Under the pieces are notes generated by a model. That model was not told the origin of the DNA. It did not search any database and saw only the letters and a program-made list of their open reading frames with translations. From positions 95,436,202 through 95,500,201 of the forward strand of contig NC_134701.1 in assembly GCF_043290135.1 (NCBI RefSeq): a stretch of DNA of 64,000 bases, written 5' to 3'. A program made the position numbers and the translations under genes. Position 1 is the stretch's first letter, and each line of letters starts with the position of its first letter. Source of the DNA: Rhipicephalus microplus. Taxonomy: Eukaryota; Arthropoda; Arachnida; Ixodida; Ixodidae. This document shows, in pieces, positions 45,908-57,885 of the stretch.

Positions 45908-47383
45908 ATGGTGCCCGTCGCGTCTTGGACGCCTTCGAAGCCGCTTGTCTTCGACGTTGTTGTCCCTACGGAGACTAGTGCCGAGACCGTCGTTGATGCG
46001 ACGGCCTCAATAGTCGGCCTCTCAGAGGTATACTGCGTGCAGCATCAGGGAGCTCAAAAATTTTAAGTCACCGTGAAGAGCATGGCCTCCATGTCTCTAA
46101 TCGTCAAAGCTGGCTGCCTCGTGATAGGCGGCAAGCGTGTTCAAGTCGTTCCCGTTGGCCCACAAGTGACCAAAATCACCTGCCTGTTCCTGCCATCGTT
46201 CGTCTCCTACGAAGCTCTCGTCCAAGCGTTATCCCCATATGGCAAGGTGCTCACTGTCACCATTTGTTTGATGAGTGGGTGACGTGGCGTATTCACTGGA
46301 ACGCGGTTTGTTCGAATGGAGATGAACACCCACTAATCCTGTGCCGAACTACCTGCGCGTCTCCGGTCACCGTGCTACGTTCGACCACCGTGGTCTCCAG
46401 CGTGTATTTCGGAGAGGCGGCTCACGGGACCATCTACGAGCCCAGTGCACAAAACGGTATTGTGGTCGCTGCGGTGTGCACGGTCACGTTAGTGAAGGAT
46501 GTGACCACCCATGTTGAAGCTGCGGGGACGGCCACCCAACTGTGGTTTGGCCTGACCAACGCTCTTACTCAGACGCTGCCGCTGGTGCCTTTCCACCACT
46601 GGCACCGGCAACGGAACCAACTACCGACTCGAGGGACGCGGAGGAGGACACCGACGCTGTGCTGGCTTCACCCCTACTCCACCACCGCACCTTTCCCTCT
46701 TGGGGTGAATAAAGTTTTTCTCCTCCTCCTCACTCCTACAAGTTCCTTCAAACGAAGCGCACAACGAAAGCGCGATTTTCAATGCGACTCTCGGCGCGTC
46801 GGCCTCCCCGCGGGTGCAAGAACCGTGCGCTTCGAAAGACGCAACGCACTACTCTGCAAACGGCATCGGCGTCTCTTCTCTGACGCCACTTGATGTTCAG
46901 TGCACAAATGACCCCAGTTCTCAGGCTGCTGTTATTGGAGTTGACCCTACGACCCCTGTTATTTCGGAAAACAGTGCCGAAAATACCACAGCCTCTTCTG
47001 TTGCTGTCGCTCCGACCACTTCGACATTGCATCGTACACGTAAAAAATCGCCCACGCAAAGGGTGCCTACACCGGCCTGCCGAGACCTGGACAGTGCAGC
47101 CAGATTCAAGAATGTAGATCCAAGCTTTCCGGCGGCTCAGTCCCTACCTCCACAGGACACGTCTTCAGAAGACGGCTTCAGCCTGGGACTAGATAGAAGC
47201 ATTGGACTGTCTAGCCTTGGTGATTTTGACGTCGACATGGGAGCTCCACGTGAAACCAAGCGAGGACACACTTCCAGCTCTTGCTCCGATAAACGCAGTG
47301 ATGGCCGTGTTAAATCCCAAGGTCCAAAAAACCTCGACCTTCTTCTGGAAGGTCGAACAGTGCGTTGTGATTTGGTTGAGTAA
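45908..47383 (+). pseudogene. LINE ORF1 (RNA-binding, zinc knuckle)
   Basis: Starts MVPVASWTPSKPLVFDVVVP at ATG 45908. A stop occurs at 46064. The frame then continues with an RRM-like stretch (ITCLFLPSFVSYEALVQAL, 46165-46225). Around 46450-46510 a frame reads YCGRCGVHGHVSEGC, a CX2CX4HX4C zinc knuckle, followed by a second Cys/His group. The C-terminal 190-residue frame (46814-47383) is Ser/Thr/Pro-rich and acidic (GDFDVDMGAP) with a basic tail. At least two stops or frameshifts. Such proteins coat the LINE RNA and aid target priming. Confidence 0.75.
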
Positions 47384-47448
47384 GCGTCCCTGGACACTTT
47401 CCAGGACATCGTCTAGAACTATGCGTCCAGGTTAGTTTTTACTTTTCA

Positions 47449-48572
47449 TGATGGCTACTACACTACATATTATTTCATTGAACGTTCAGGGTTTTTGCAC
47501 TCCGGCAAAGCAGGCTGAAGTGATTAGTGTCGCCTGTGCTGCAAATCGTGATGTTTCGTGATGTTTTGTGCCTCCAGGAAACAAATTTCTTCTCGCGATT
47601 CGACGTGCTTGCTTTTAAAGGAAAGTTCAACCTAGATTGTTATTTCTCTTTCGATACATCTAGTTTTACGGGAGTAGGTATATTTATTTTTAATCGGGCT
47701 CTATTACGGGATCATCATGCTTTTTACGATGGTGCGTGCAGAGTTTTGGCTTTAGACTGTAGCTACTTTTCTTTCAGATTAAGGATACTGTGTGTGTATG
47801 GGCCATCACAAGCTGGACAGTCTAATGACTTTTTTAGAGACCTGGATGTGTTTTTTCTTGATGGTCATGATGCCATTCTGATTGGTGACTTCAACTGCGT
47901 TCTAAATACGCGAACCGATGTACAAGGTTCCGGCTGGGGTTGGTCTGCTTGGAATTCACGGGAGCTGCGACGCCTTGTCCACAACTTTTCATTACTGGAT
48001 GCGCAGAATGTAGTGCACGGAAATACCTTTGTTTGGACATGGCGACGTGGACGATTCTCCAGCAGGCCCGATCGGGCTTATATACCACGTGTATTAGAGG
48101 CGTTTGTCTCCGATTTATGCGTTCCGCCCTTCCCACCTTCTCCTGTGTACGTATCTGATCATCGGCCTATTGTCTTGAAGCTCGAAGTTCCATTTTTTTT
48201 CGGGAAAGCCATGGCGTCTTGATGTTCGCGTCCTGCAGGACGTGCGCTCAAGATCAGATTTGTCGCGCGACATACATGTGTTACTCACGGCGTCTGGTCC
48301 TGAAGATTGGGATGCGCTTAAAACGCAGTGGCGCCTGCACTGCGCAGTAAAGGGGCGTTCGCTTCGTCGACGCGCTTCTGAAGAGCTTGCTTATACTGCG
48401 ATGAAGTTACGCATTGCTTCGCGCGCCGAAACGCCTTCTCCTCTGATGCGAGCTTGGCAGCGTGAATTGCGTGAACGCTTTCAGCGCTTCTCTGCTGCTT
48501 CGTCCCTGGCGGCAGCAGCATGGCGCTGTAGACACAACCCATGTGCACATCCCGAGATGCTTCGCTACGCGA
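47449..48572 (+). pseudogene. LINE ORF2 5' part: APE endonuclease and linker
   Basis: Begins MATTLHIISLNVQGFCTPAK in one frame, then shifts near 47555 to FRDVLCLQETNFFSRFD. Endonuclease motifs: LQET, AILIGDFNCVLN (near 47875-47910), FVWTWRRGRFSSRPDRAY and VSDHRPIVLKLE (near 48150). A second shift near 48200 leads to DVRSRSDLSRDIHVLL and ASEELAYTAMKLR. The frame ends in the SINE insertion at MLRYA. Confidence 0.85.
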
Positions 48573-48816
48573 GGCCCCGCCGCGGTGGTCTAGTGGCTAA
48601 GGTACTCGGCAGCTGACCCGCAGGGCGCGGGTTCGAATCCCGGCTGCGGCGGCTGCATTTCCGATGGAGGCGGAAATGTTGTAGGCCCGTGTGCTCAGAT
48701 TTGGGTACACGTTAAAGAACCCCAGGTGGTCTAAATTTCCAGAGCCCTCCACTACGGCGTCTCTCATAATCATATAGTGGTTTTGGGACGTTAAACCCCA
48801 CATATCAATCAATCAA
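48573..48816 (+). mobile_element. Full-length Ruka-like SINE in the LINE ORF2
   Basis: A complete copy: A box TGGTCTAGTGG (about 48586-48596), B box GGTTCGAATCC (about 48629-48639), body, tail TATCAATCAATCAA. A perfect 12-bp duplication TTCGCTACGCGA lies at 48561-48572 and 48817-48828. The Pol III boxes match the consensus, so it could be transcribed. It breaks the LINE frame at LRYA. Confidence 0.96.
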
Positions 48817-48828
48817 TTCGCTACGCGA

Positions 48829-49749
48829 TACATTCGTTTTTTCGGCAATCACAGCCATCTGCCTCTATAACAGCACAGATACCACCTGCGCAGCCGCTTC
48901 CTACGCGTGATAGATCTGTTTTCTTGGCGCATTTTGAAGCAATGTCGTGTTCGGCCATGCGGACTAACTGTGATGAAACACCGCCAATGCTTAGAAGTTT
49001 GCCGCGTATTTTTCAAAAAGCTTCGGATTGCCTGAACATTGCTCCGTCAGCTGAAGAGGTGAAAATGGCACTGAAATCTATGAAACGTGGAACGGCCCCT
49101 GGGCCAGGTGTTTTTCCTGTTCAGTTTTGCTTGACATTTTGGAATGAGATTGGTGCTACCTTTACCGCGGTTATCTCACGATGCTACGAGGACGGTGTCT
49201 TTCCATCCAGTTTTCGAGAGGGACGCATTGTGCTTATTCCAAAGGGTGATGCTTCCTCTGTTACTCCTGAAGATTGGAGACATATCACGCTCCTCAACAT
49301 GGACTATAAGATATTTGCGGCGGTAGCCGTTCAACGTTTGAGGGGTCTCTTGAACACCCTGGTGGGTCATCCCCAGACTTTATCAGTGCTTCGGCGAGAA
49401 ATACACAACTTGTCATTTACCACACGTGATATCATAACCTATACTCTGTTCCGATCTGCGCGTGGTATCCTTGTGTCTTTGGACCAGGAAAAAGCATTTG
49501 ACCGACTAGAGCACGCGTTTATCTTTAATGTGCTCACAGCCTTCGGCTTTTCTTATTTGTTTGTGGAAATGATTAGAAATACCTACACTGGTCTGAAAAG
49601 CAGACTAGTTCTGGATGGCTGGGGAAGTGCTGCCTTTTCCATAACACATGGGGTCCGTCAGATATGTCCATTGTCTCCTGTGCTACTTGTCCTCAGCCTT
49701 GAGAAATATTTGCGTGCTCTTGACGCGGATTCACATGTTCGGGGTCTTG
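48829..49749 (+). pseudogene. LINE ORF2: RT fingers and palm
   Basis: Resumes directly after the SINE. RT blocks: SAEEVKMALKSMKRGTAPGP, GRIVLIPKGDASSVTPEDWR, ITLLNMDYKIFA, ILVSLDQEKAFDRLEHAF (Asp of motif A), ITHGVRQICPLSPVLLVLSL, ending HVRGLD at the next SINE. The usual Gly-Cys-Pro after RQ reads RQICPLSP here. No internal stop. Confidence 0.88.
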
Positions 49750-49984
49750 ATTGATATGTGGAGTTTAACGTTCCAATACCACTATGTTATTATGAGAGAC
49801 GCTGTAGTGAAGGGCTCCGGAAATTTAGACCACATGGGGTTCTTTGACGTGCACCCAAATCTGAGCACACGGGCCTATAACATTTCCGCCTCCATCAGAA
49901 ATGCAGCCGCCGCAGCCGGGATTCAATCCCGTGACCTGTGGGTCAGCAGCCGAGTACCTTAGCCACTAGGCCACCGCGGCGGGG
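49750..49984 (-). mobile_element. Ruka-like SINE, minus strand, in the LINE RT
   Basis: A full-length copy, tail on the left (ATTGATATGTGG), head on the right (CCACTAGGCCACCGCGGCGG). A 16-bp duplication CATGTTCGGGGTCTTG at 49734-49749 and CATGTCCGGGGTCTTG at 49985-50000, one mismatch. The second SINE in the same LINE, opposite orientation. Confidence 0.95.
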
Positions 49985-51426
49985 CATGTCCGGGGTCTTG
50001 CGCTTCATGGTAGCAGTGTCGTGAAAGTCACAGCTTTGGCTGATGATGTAACCTTGTACCTTTCAGATGAAGATAGCCTTTCACGCTGCCTGCGTGTATT
50101 TTCCCTGTATGGCGACATTTCAGGTGCAGCGCTGAACATCTCGAAATCCCGGTTTTTCTTCATTGGCTCTCGAAGCTCCGGGCTTAGCACTGGTTTTCCT
50201 ATTCAACTGGTCACGTCCCTTCGTATTTTAGGTATTTTATACAACCACTGTGGCATTTGCGAATCTGTTTGGTTAAACGCTCTCGAAGAAGTAAGACTGA
50301 AAATTCAGGAAGCACGGGATTTTGACTTCCCGCTTCCTGGGCGGAGGTACCTTGCGCAGGCTGTACTTTGCGGTTGAATTTGGTACCTTTCTCACGTCGG
50401 GCAACCATCTTTACGTATCACGCAATCACTGCAGTCTGCTTTGTGTTCCTTTTTTTAGTCAGGCGGCACTAAGTTGGTCTCTCGTGCGGCACTGGGACAG
50501 CAGCGTTCTCAGGGAGGATTTGCTTTCCCTTCAGTGTCCATGCGCAGTCGGCTGCTGGCACTGCGCTTCCTCTTGCGCCTAGTGCAAGGGGAGGAGTCTC
50601 CCGCACGAACGCTTGCATATTACTTTCTGGGTACTCACCTTCGGCATTTGATGCCTAATGCACACCTTAACAGGGGGCCGCAGTCAATAACACTTCTTGC
50701 TTTTTATGCAACAACTGTTGCATTTTTTCGCCATGTCAAGTCGAGCTGTCCTGGCATAGATGTTTTAAACAACCACATAGTAGAGACAACTGCTGCTTTG
50801 TTGCTTCCGTTGGTCTCGCCAACCCGCCGTGCTCGCTCTAGATGGGTGTCTTGGAGCACGTTAACGGCTTCTTTTCTGCCTGGACACCTCCGGAACTTTA
50901 TGTGGCGCGTGGGTTGGGGTGCGCTTCCCACTCTCGACCGCCTCGAAAGGTGGAGAATGGTCCAGTCCACAACATGTCTGAACTGCTCCCTTCGGGAAAC
51001 AAATCAGCATTTGCTGAGGCATTGTGTCATTGCTCGCGTTTTTTTTTTTTTTGGAGAGCCGTACATGCCGGATTTCGCCGTCTCAGAGTAAATCGCTTCG
51101 TTTCTTCTGGGCGTTGTCCGCGAGGCCGCTTCGCTTGTCTTCTCATTGTTGCCGGCTCTTTCTGCCTCTGGCGCAACCGCTACGAGGCGGTTGCAGCGGG
51201 CCGCCGCCGCCTCGCGCTCTACCCGATCCTAGAGCGATTGTACTCGGAGCTGCTGTCTGTTTTGTCGGAGGAGCTCTTCTTCCTCGGTGAAGAGGAATTG
51301 CTTCGGCACTGGTATAGCCCTTTTGTGTCGGTCTGTGACGGACGAGTGAAACTTGTCTTTCAGCTGACCTGGTATTGGTATTCTGATGTGTCGATGCGCC
51401 GGCAGAAATGGCATGCCAGCATGTAA
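49985..51426 (+). pseudogene. LINE ORF2: RT motif C to C-terminus
   Basis: Reads VRGLALHGSSVVKVTALADDVTLYL: the catalytic Asp pair is kept, but the usual Tyr before ADD is Leu, which probably impairs RT. Then SGAALNISKSRFFFIGS, LRILGILYN. Frame changes near 50370 and 50440. The C-terminal frame 50474-51091 contains HLRNFMWRVGWGALPTLDRL and a zinc-like CLNCSLRETNQHLLRHC; after a shift at a T-run near 51041-51052 it continues to WHASM at 51426. Confidence 0.83.
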
Positions 51427-51644
51427 ATATGCAAATTGCACGTATTTATGTTTTCTTTGTGTCTCATGTTTACCTTGAAATATTTTTTATTGTTGTGGTT
51501 GTGTGAACCATCGAATGTACCTGTTCTTTCAACATCATCTCATATCTATGTTCATTTAATTGACGTCTGTTTTATCAACGTCGTTAAAGTATGTCTAAGA
51601 AGGAAATGTTCTGTTGAGTGTTATTGACGTTTGTAAAAATAATT

Positions 51645-52923
51645 TTTTTCTAAACACATAGACAAATGTACAGACACACCAAAGTTTTTGCGTGGAAGGT
51701 CCCCAAGAAAGACTGTCCTCTTTAAAAAATCAACCGGCGCTGCACGACCATTCGCTGGCCACCCCATGGTAGGCACTGGATCGCGCGTTCGGAATTCGGA
51801 AAAGGGCATCTTTACTTCGCTTTCGCTTGACGTTGAAGCCAACGCTCCTCCTTCATTCAATAAATAAGAAAAATAAAGACGAAATAACATTCAAGCATTA
51901 GCAAACTCTACCCAATTACGCAACATTGATGCTATACCCCGACCACTCTGCGATGCATTTACTCGAGTTTTCCCTGTGAGAAGATGCGGGCGCCATTTTT
52001 TATCTCTTTGGATCTTTTTCGATGTTCACGAGAAACACTGGTTTTCTGTTCACAGTACGTGAACGACGCCGAAACCGGAATTTCTGCGATGCGACAGCAG
52101 TTTAACGCTATCGGGTTATCATACAGTTCTTATGTTGTTTTTTGAACTTCACTTCGACAGTTCTCTTGTAATCGACCCACTACGTGTTGGTGGCAATATA
52201 TGACACACGTACGTTACTATGGCTAATTTGTTCATCTGTGGCGCTTAAAGGGGACTATCACTATACCAGCTCCAAAACATTACCGGAACAAAATTTCGAA
52301 CAAGAGGAGTGCTGGACTCCCGTTATGTTTTTCATGCTATTAAATATATGTCACGGAAAACGCATCAGAACCAAGTAACCCAACTGTTTTCGTCACTTAC
52401 TACTTCTACTACTTGATTCTACTACTACAGCTACCTCTACTATTCATTGTCGTCACCGACTGCCGCGCCACGTTGGCAGCTGCGGCTTGCTTAAATACCG
52501 CATTCGTTTACCTTTCATCGCGTTGCCCCGCTCACTAACTAGGCGTTTCGCCAGTGCGGTTTGCTACCAGAGCAGCGCGCAGAACTGCCTCCCGGCGTTC
52601 GGCGGCTGCAGCGGCCCTTGGAGACCCACGACGCCCACACCACCTGAGTACAGGTGAGCAGCCGTCGGGTTTCTCTGTCAGGCTTTCACGTTGTGCCGCG
52701 CATGAGCGCCTGCGGCTCACTCGAGAACCCCGATTCGCACTGTGTTAGGCAGCAATCTTTTTTTCGTCATCATGTGTAGTGGAATACTATCGAAGCTCGC
52801 ATTCGGGGATGTCGTAGACATAACTGTGCTGGTTGCGCGATTTTTTCGAGTTCTCGAATTACCGTAGGTGGCATATCTTAACAAGACCGTGCAGTGATGA
52901 TGGCAAACAGTGCTTTGTATCTG
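51645..52923. other. Mostly noncoding; possible promoter and first exon
   Basis: 52500-52750 is GC-rich against an AT-rich background. TTAAATACC at about 52490-52498 could serve as a TATA-like element, and CCTGAGTACAG|GTGAGC gives a good donor (GT at 52654). The frame 52554-52748 (Ala/Arg-rich) has no known relatives. This might be the 5' end of a plus-strand transcript, but there is no protein support. Confidence 0.3.
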
Positions 52924-53160
52924 CCCCGCCGCGGTGGTCTAGTGGCTAAGGTGCTCGACTGCTGACCCGCAGGTCGCGGGTTCGAATCCCAGCTGCGGCG
53001 GCTGCAGTTCCGATGGAGGCGGAAATGTTGTAGGCTCGTGTGCTCAGATTTGGGTGCACGTTAAAGAACCCCAGGTGGTCGAAATTTCCGGAGCCCTCCA
53101 CTACGGCGTCTCTCATAATCATATGGTGGTTTTGGGACGTTAAGTCCCAGATATCAATCA
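52924..53160 (+). mobile_element. Full-length Ruka-like SINE
   Basis: Complete copy with A box TGGTCTAGTGG and B box GGTTCGAATCC, only slightly diverged. 15-bp duplication AGTGCTTTGTATCTG at 52909-52923 and AGTGCTGTGTATCTG at 53161-53175, one mismatch. Confidence 0.96.
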
Positions 53161-53415
53161 AGTGCTGTGTATCTGAAAAGAACGTTCCTGTCGGGCTGCT
53201 GTATAATTGCAATATACACGGCCCAAGATACTTTATTTTGCTGGTTGGTGGGAATACACGCCAATAGCGTTAGACGCTGTTGACACGGTAAGTTACTACT
53301 ACATAAAAAAGTACCAAATGTCCCTTTCTCTCTTTTCAATGTTTCATGTCCTGGCAGAAACTGTTTTATTGAGTTATTCATTATGGTTGCGGTAACGAAT
53401 TTTATAATGCTCTAG

Positions 53416-53673
53416 GGTTTGTTTCGACAGGATCGCGATGCGTTGTTTACTGGCGCTTACGTAGACGTTCGTTTTATTGCGCATGCTCTTGCAGAACGAC
53501 TGATAGATACAAATTCTAAACCTCTTTTAGCTAATCTTCTGTGTTCTCTACCAATATTATGTCAGCAGCTGCGTATGTTTTATGCGCCTTGTCTTTCAGC
53601 ACGCTTCGTACCAATCAAAATCCTGAAGTCTTCTTATATTTTGGCACTTTTCACGTTTCAGAACATCACCTGA
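53416..53673 (+). other. Possible coding exon, unrecognised
   Basis: After GGGTTTGTTTCGACAG, an acceptor-like site, the sequence reads DRDALFTGAYVDVRFIAHAL and AERLIDTNSKPLLANLLCSL in one frame. The composition looks more protein-like than surrounding frames. Just upstream, a frame ending ALDAVDT abuts a donor-like ACG|GTAAGT (53288) in compatible phase 0. No family is recognised. It could be a decayed transposon fragment or chance. Confidence 0.25.
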
Positions 53674-53862
53674 CATCTTGTAACGTAGAACAACTAGCTG
53701 TCGTGGTTGCATTGTTTCCAAGTTTTGGTGAAGCTATTCGCAGGATACCATCACGCTTTACTTGCGTGCGTAATCAATTACGACGATATGGCTGTGCAGC
53801 TTCACATGAGAATCATTTTTTTGCGCACCTAAATGCAATAAGTATGTAGTAACAGTATGTAG

Positions 53863-53889
53863 TACAGTACAGTACAGTACAGTACAGTA
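53863..53889. repeat. (ACAGT)n microsatellite
   Basis: Five units of ACAGT, flanked on both sides by AGTATGTAGTA copies. Confidence 0.9.
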
Positions 53890-56800
53890 TGTAGTATGAC
53901 AACTGTGTGTGGAAGTGACGCTTGCGCAGACAAAGCTTAACTGTCAAAGCATTAGGGTCAATATCCGAGGGAGGAGACCTATTGTTTAAAATTAAAAAAA
54001 AAACGGAGTCCTTAATCTACATGAGTGAGCATAACTAGTGCGGAGACGTTCTAGCAAATGTAATGCGGGCTCTTTGTTTGGCATTTTAAATTGGGTGAAC
54101 CGTACACAAGACTGCCAGCTAATTGGGTCTGCTGTCGTTGAAATGCATGAAGTGTTCGGAATAGAAAAAAAATAAAATCTCAGTGAAGAGACATTATCTC
54201 CGAAATTGAAATATTTTAGTCCCTTTTAAGATACCTTACAAAATCGCCTCAAGGTAGGTCATGTTCGCCACTTTTACGCTTTTGTGCTGTTCTTAATAAG
54301 CTATTCAGGCTTCGTCAAATGTAGAGCCTTACATCACTTACACATTCCATAAAACTCAGTTTCCTTACGCTTTCATTCGCATGGGGTTATTCCGAAAGTA
54401 GGCTAATGGGATTAACTTTCCTGATTAAATGGTTTAGAGCATCGTATTGATACGAGAACTGCTGTTAAAAATGCCTCAGATCTTTTTTTTTCTGCGAAGT
54501 GTTCTTTACCAAGTACCACTACAATAAGCGGGGGAGGGGGGGTGATTCTGATAACATGAGAATTGAGCACGCTGGCAACACTCCCCACTAAGCCATGAGA
54601 TTTGCACCATGTAGACCCGGAATATTGCCACTGATAATGTGCCCAAAAATTACACCACATCATTGTCCTGCAGTCTATTAGCACCAAGTAAAACAAAAAC
54701 AAAAAAGAGCGTGGGATCAATGCGAGAAAAGTTGTGTTATCAAGAGGATAGCCCTCATTTTCTTCAGAGATAATGTAAGGGTACAAATAATAAAATATAG
54801 TTATAGTAATAAAGAAAAGAGCGCAGATGCGAAACCTGAATTTACGCGAAGGTAAGTTTCAGCCAACAAAGGGTATGCTAAATGTGTTGCGGCTAACTGT
54901 GGTTGGTAAAGCAGCACTAAATTTCTTACTTCGCACATTGGAACTATTTTTGTGCACGATACTTCAGACGTTCATGTCTGGCAGTTTTGAATGTGGCTTC
55001 GCTTGCAAAGTATGTCAGAAAACAGCCACGGTGTTTGTGGGATTCACATTGTGGGACGACCATACAATTATTTCAGGATGCCCAGGCCTGGTGAGAATTC
55101 CCTAAAGCTGGTGTGAAACCTACTCGTTAGCAGTAAAGCTGCTGCGCGAAAAACTCGAGGTACTCAGAGGTCCGACTTTTGTTGACAACGCCAACTATTG
55201 CCTCATCACTCTCTTTAGAAAGGAATGCCAATGTAGGCACGCTTGTGTAACCGCGCTTAGGTCTCTTATGCCTTGTAATTTCCGTGTCGCAGTGGTACGT
55301 ATTAAATAACGAGCAAATCAAAGAGAACGCTTCGGCTTGCGAAGCTTATCATAGCGACAGACAAGACTGAGCAGTCTGAAATGTGTACGACTCAAGCAGA
55401 TTCGCTTCGTGGACATTGATGAAACAGCGAAGCTGGTGGTGGCCTTCTGTTCACCCGGATATCGTATTCATAACTTTTTCAAACATTTCAGATATGTTTT
55501 CTCACTGCTTTTTCTTAAACACTCTTCCTTAAAGTTCTGCGGTGATATAGTATAGGCATCACTTCTTATAAACCACTTATGATAACGCAGCAGTGCTGCG
55601 ACTATAGTAACGCGTGCACCATTTGTTTGGCTAACTGTTGCTTTCTTCCTTGTTACTGCAATTCGTGCGTGGATTTACCAAATTGCACTTCGTGCGTGGA
55701 TTTACCAAATTTCTGTGCTACGCACGCCTCTATGATTTTGATAGTATTCTGATAGGCCGCACAAATATCTGTGGCACGTACCCATTTGTTGGACTAACCG
55801 TTGCCTTCGTTTTTAGTTGACCAGTCAGGAGTAATGGGAATTACCCATTTCCTATAGTACGAACTCACTTTACGATGCCCGCCTGCACTACGACGGATCC
55901 CAGACACGAAAATCTCGACTAAGAGCACCTTCGCTGTCCGAAAGGCACAATTTAAATCACGGAGGCAAGGCAAAATGCTTCCTATTCATATATTTTTCAA
56001 TTGATATCTCGTATTTAGTTTGCCAGAACCTCTGAGAAGTTAAAATTGTGCCTGCGGTGCAGCTGTTGGCCTGACGGTGAGCGTGCATACGCTTGGATAC
56101 TTTAAATTTCCCCGCGGTCGCTAGTGCCTGAGGCTAAGTTGCCTAACTGTGTTGTATATTTAGCAGCTGGCTTTTGGAAGTAGTGCATGATTACGACAGC
56201 AGCAGGGGCTCTACTCTATTCTTTGTTTTATTCGGTCCTCTTATTTGTTTTCTTTTCTCAACCAACTGCACTCACAACCGCCTTTTTTCGTGTTCCCGCG
56301 TCTGTGCTTATGCAACTGCGTTGTGTGAGCACGTGAAGGTGAATCTCGCGATGTTCACACCTTTGTACGAAGGTTTTGTCGCTAAATTACGTTGGATTTT
56401 TCATCTTTTTTTTTTCACTTTTATCGCACAGCTATAACGCCACACAGCTCTCCGAACCTTTTTCAGTCACGGGCCATGCGTTGCTTTCATTGCTTCAATA
56501 GTGGAGGAAATCCCGCCAAAGGTGCTCCGCCCTCAATGACCGAACACCTTTCATGCAGTATTGCTCGGTCCTCGAGAACAACATCGTCGTGTACAAGCTT
56601 CATGACGGAGTCGCATAAATAATTGATGTCAATTATTCCTTTAAACAATAAATTATTAATGAAAACAAGTGATGTTATAGCTAGTTTAAGGCGCCAGCTG
56701 TGTGGATGAGGGACCGGAAGCATCAAACTAGATGATTTATGGTAATGACAATGAGCCAACGCAGATCTGTTACCATTTGCTAGTTGTCCCTTACGCGCTT

Positions 56801-57585
56801 CCTGTTTAAAGCGGGTAGATGTTGTGACTGTGCACAGAACAGAAGGCGAGAAGTAACCCATTGCGTTCGACTGCATTTACTACACTGAAACGCGGCGCAA
56901 AGGGTTTGAGATATAGATAAATATCGTGAGATATGAAAATGCACTGCATATGTTTCATGAAGACGCACAGCTGACATCTGTAAGCCAACACTATTGAATA
57001 CGCGGACACAAAAAAGAGAAAGAGAAATTCGTCCCGCCTTTTATAAATCACACGCAATTTATAGTTGCTAGGATTGCATTGGCTTAACACGTGACAACGC
57101 TGCGTTTCAAATGCTCAGTTATAGTGCACTAGAGGTCATTCCCAAGTCATTGGTTATGTTTTCATAAGGCGCAGTGCCATCTCCGTCTCTTTAAGTCGTG
57201 AGAGGCTTGATTGATCTTCGATCGCGCGCTTGACCCAGATTCAGTAGACGGCGGAAGTTGCGTCGAACCTTGGCCGTCGCTCGCATCCTTGACGTAAGCG
57301 GCAGCCCGTCTAGGCTTCCGGTGAAAGTGGGTAAGTGCAACGCACCCTTCACTCTCTCCCCGAGGGTGTGCGAGCCAAAAGGGGAGAGCGCAAGGTGACG
57401 TCTCGATCTGCCAGACCTTAGGCGGTCAAGGTCGCAGGCGATGCTGAAGAAAGTGCGGAGGGAAACGTAGCAGCCTTCATTATCGGCGCGACTGAAGTCC
57501 TGTCAGATGTTAGCTTGTGCTACTGGTGTATCGAGCGGCAATTCGCATTTGAGCAGGATAATGGTGTACTGTGTGATGTCAGCGC
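53890..57585. other. Noncoding; two small duplications
   Basis: No gene recognised. A 27-bp tandem duplication occurs at 55658-55684 and 55685-55711 (TTCGTGCGTGGATTTACCAA, one difference). It is flanked by related segments ATTTGTTTGGCTAACTGTTG (55621) and CATTTGTTGGACTAACCGTT (55781). 57240-57480 is GC-rich with a donor-like GTGG|GTAAGT near 57329 but no supported frame. Confidence 0.45.
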
Positions 57586-57690
57586 ACGCTAAAGAACACG
57601 AGATGGTCGAAATCTCCGGAGCCCCCCACAACCGCGTCTCTGGTAGTGATAGCGTGGTTCTGGGACGTGAAACGCCAGGTAATAAAGATA
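57586..57690 (+). mobile_element. Ruka-like SINE fragment (3' half)
   Basis: CGCACGCTAAAGAACACGAG to TTCTGGGACGTGAAACGCCA matches the second half of the SINE. The head and the TATCAATCAA tail are missing. Old copy. Confidence 0.8.
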
Positions 57691-57885
57691 GCAATATTCG
57701 GCTGAACGAATACGCTCGCACCCCTTAACTTTGCTGACTACTCTGGAAAATATTTGCGACTTGGGAGTTTCCCAGTCGCAAACCTTGACATTTCGTCATT
57801 CCGTATTAATTGGTGAAATGATTTTTTATTTGTCGTGCGCTACTGCATTCTACCTTGCGTATTCTATCCTTAAATTTTGATGACA

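Larger units (their letters stand above)
45780..51644 (+). mobile_element. Tx1/L1-like LINE, near full length, cut by two SINEs
   Basis: Contains a 5' leader, ORF1 with an RRM-like region and zinc knuckle, ORF2 with APE endonuclease and RT plus a long C-terminal region, and a 3' untranslated region to about 51644 (GTAAAAATAA). SINEs are inserted at 48573-48816 and 49750-49984; removing each together with one copy of its duplication joins the reading frame. Family assignment rests on the RT blocks (LDQEKAFDRLEH, PLSPVLLVLSLE) and on a C-terminal FMWRVGWGALPT region I associate with Tx1/L1 elements of arthropods. Confidence 0.88.
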
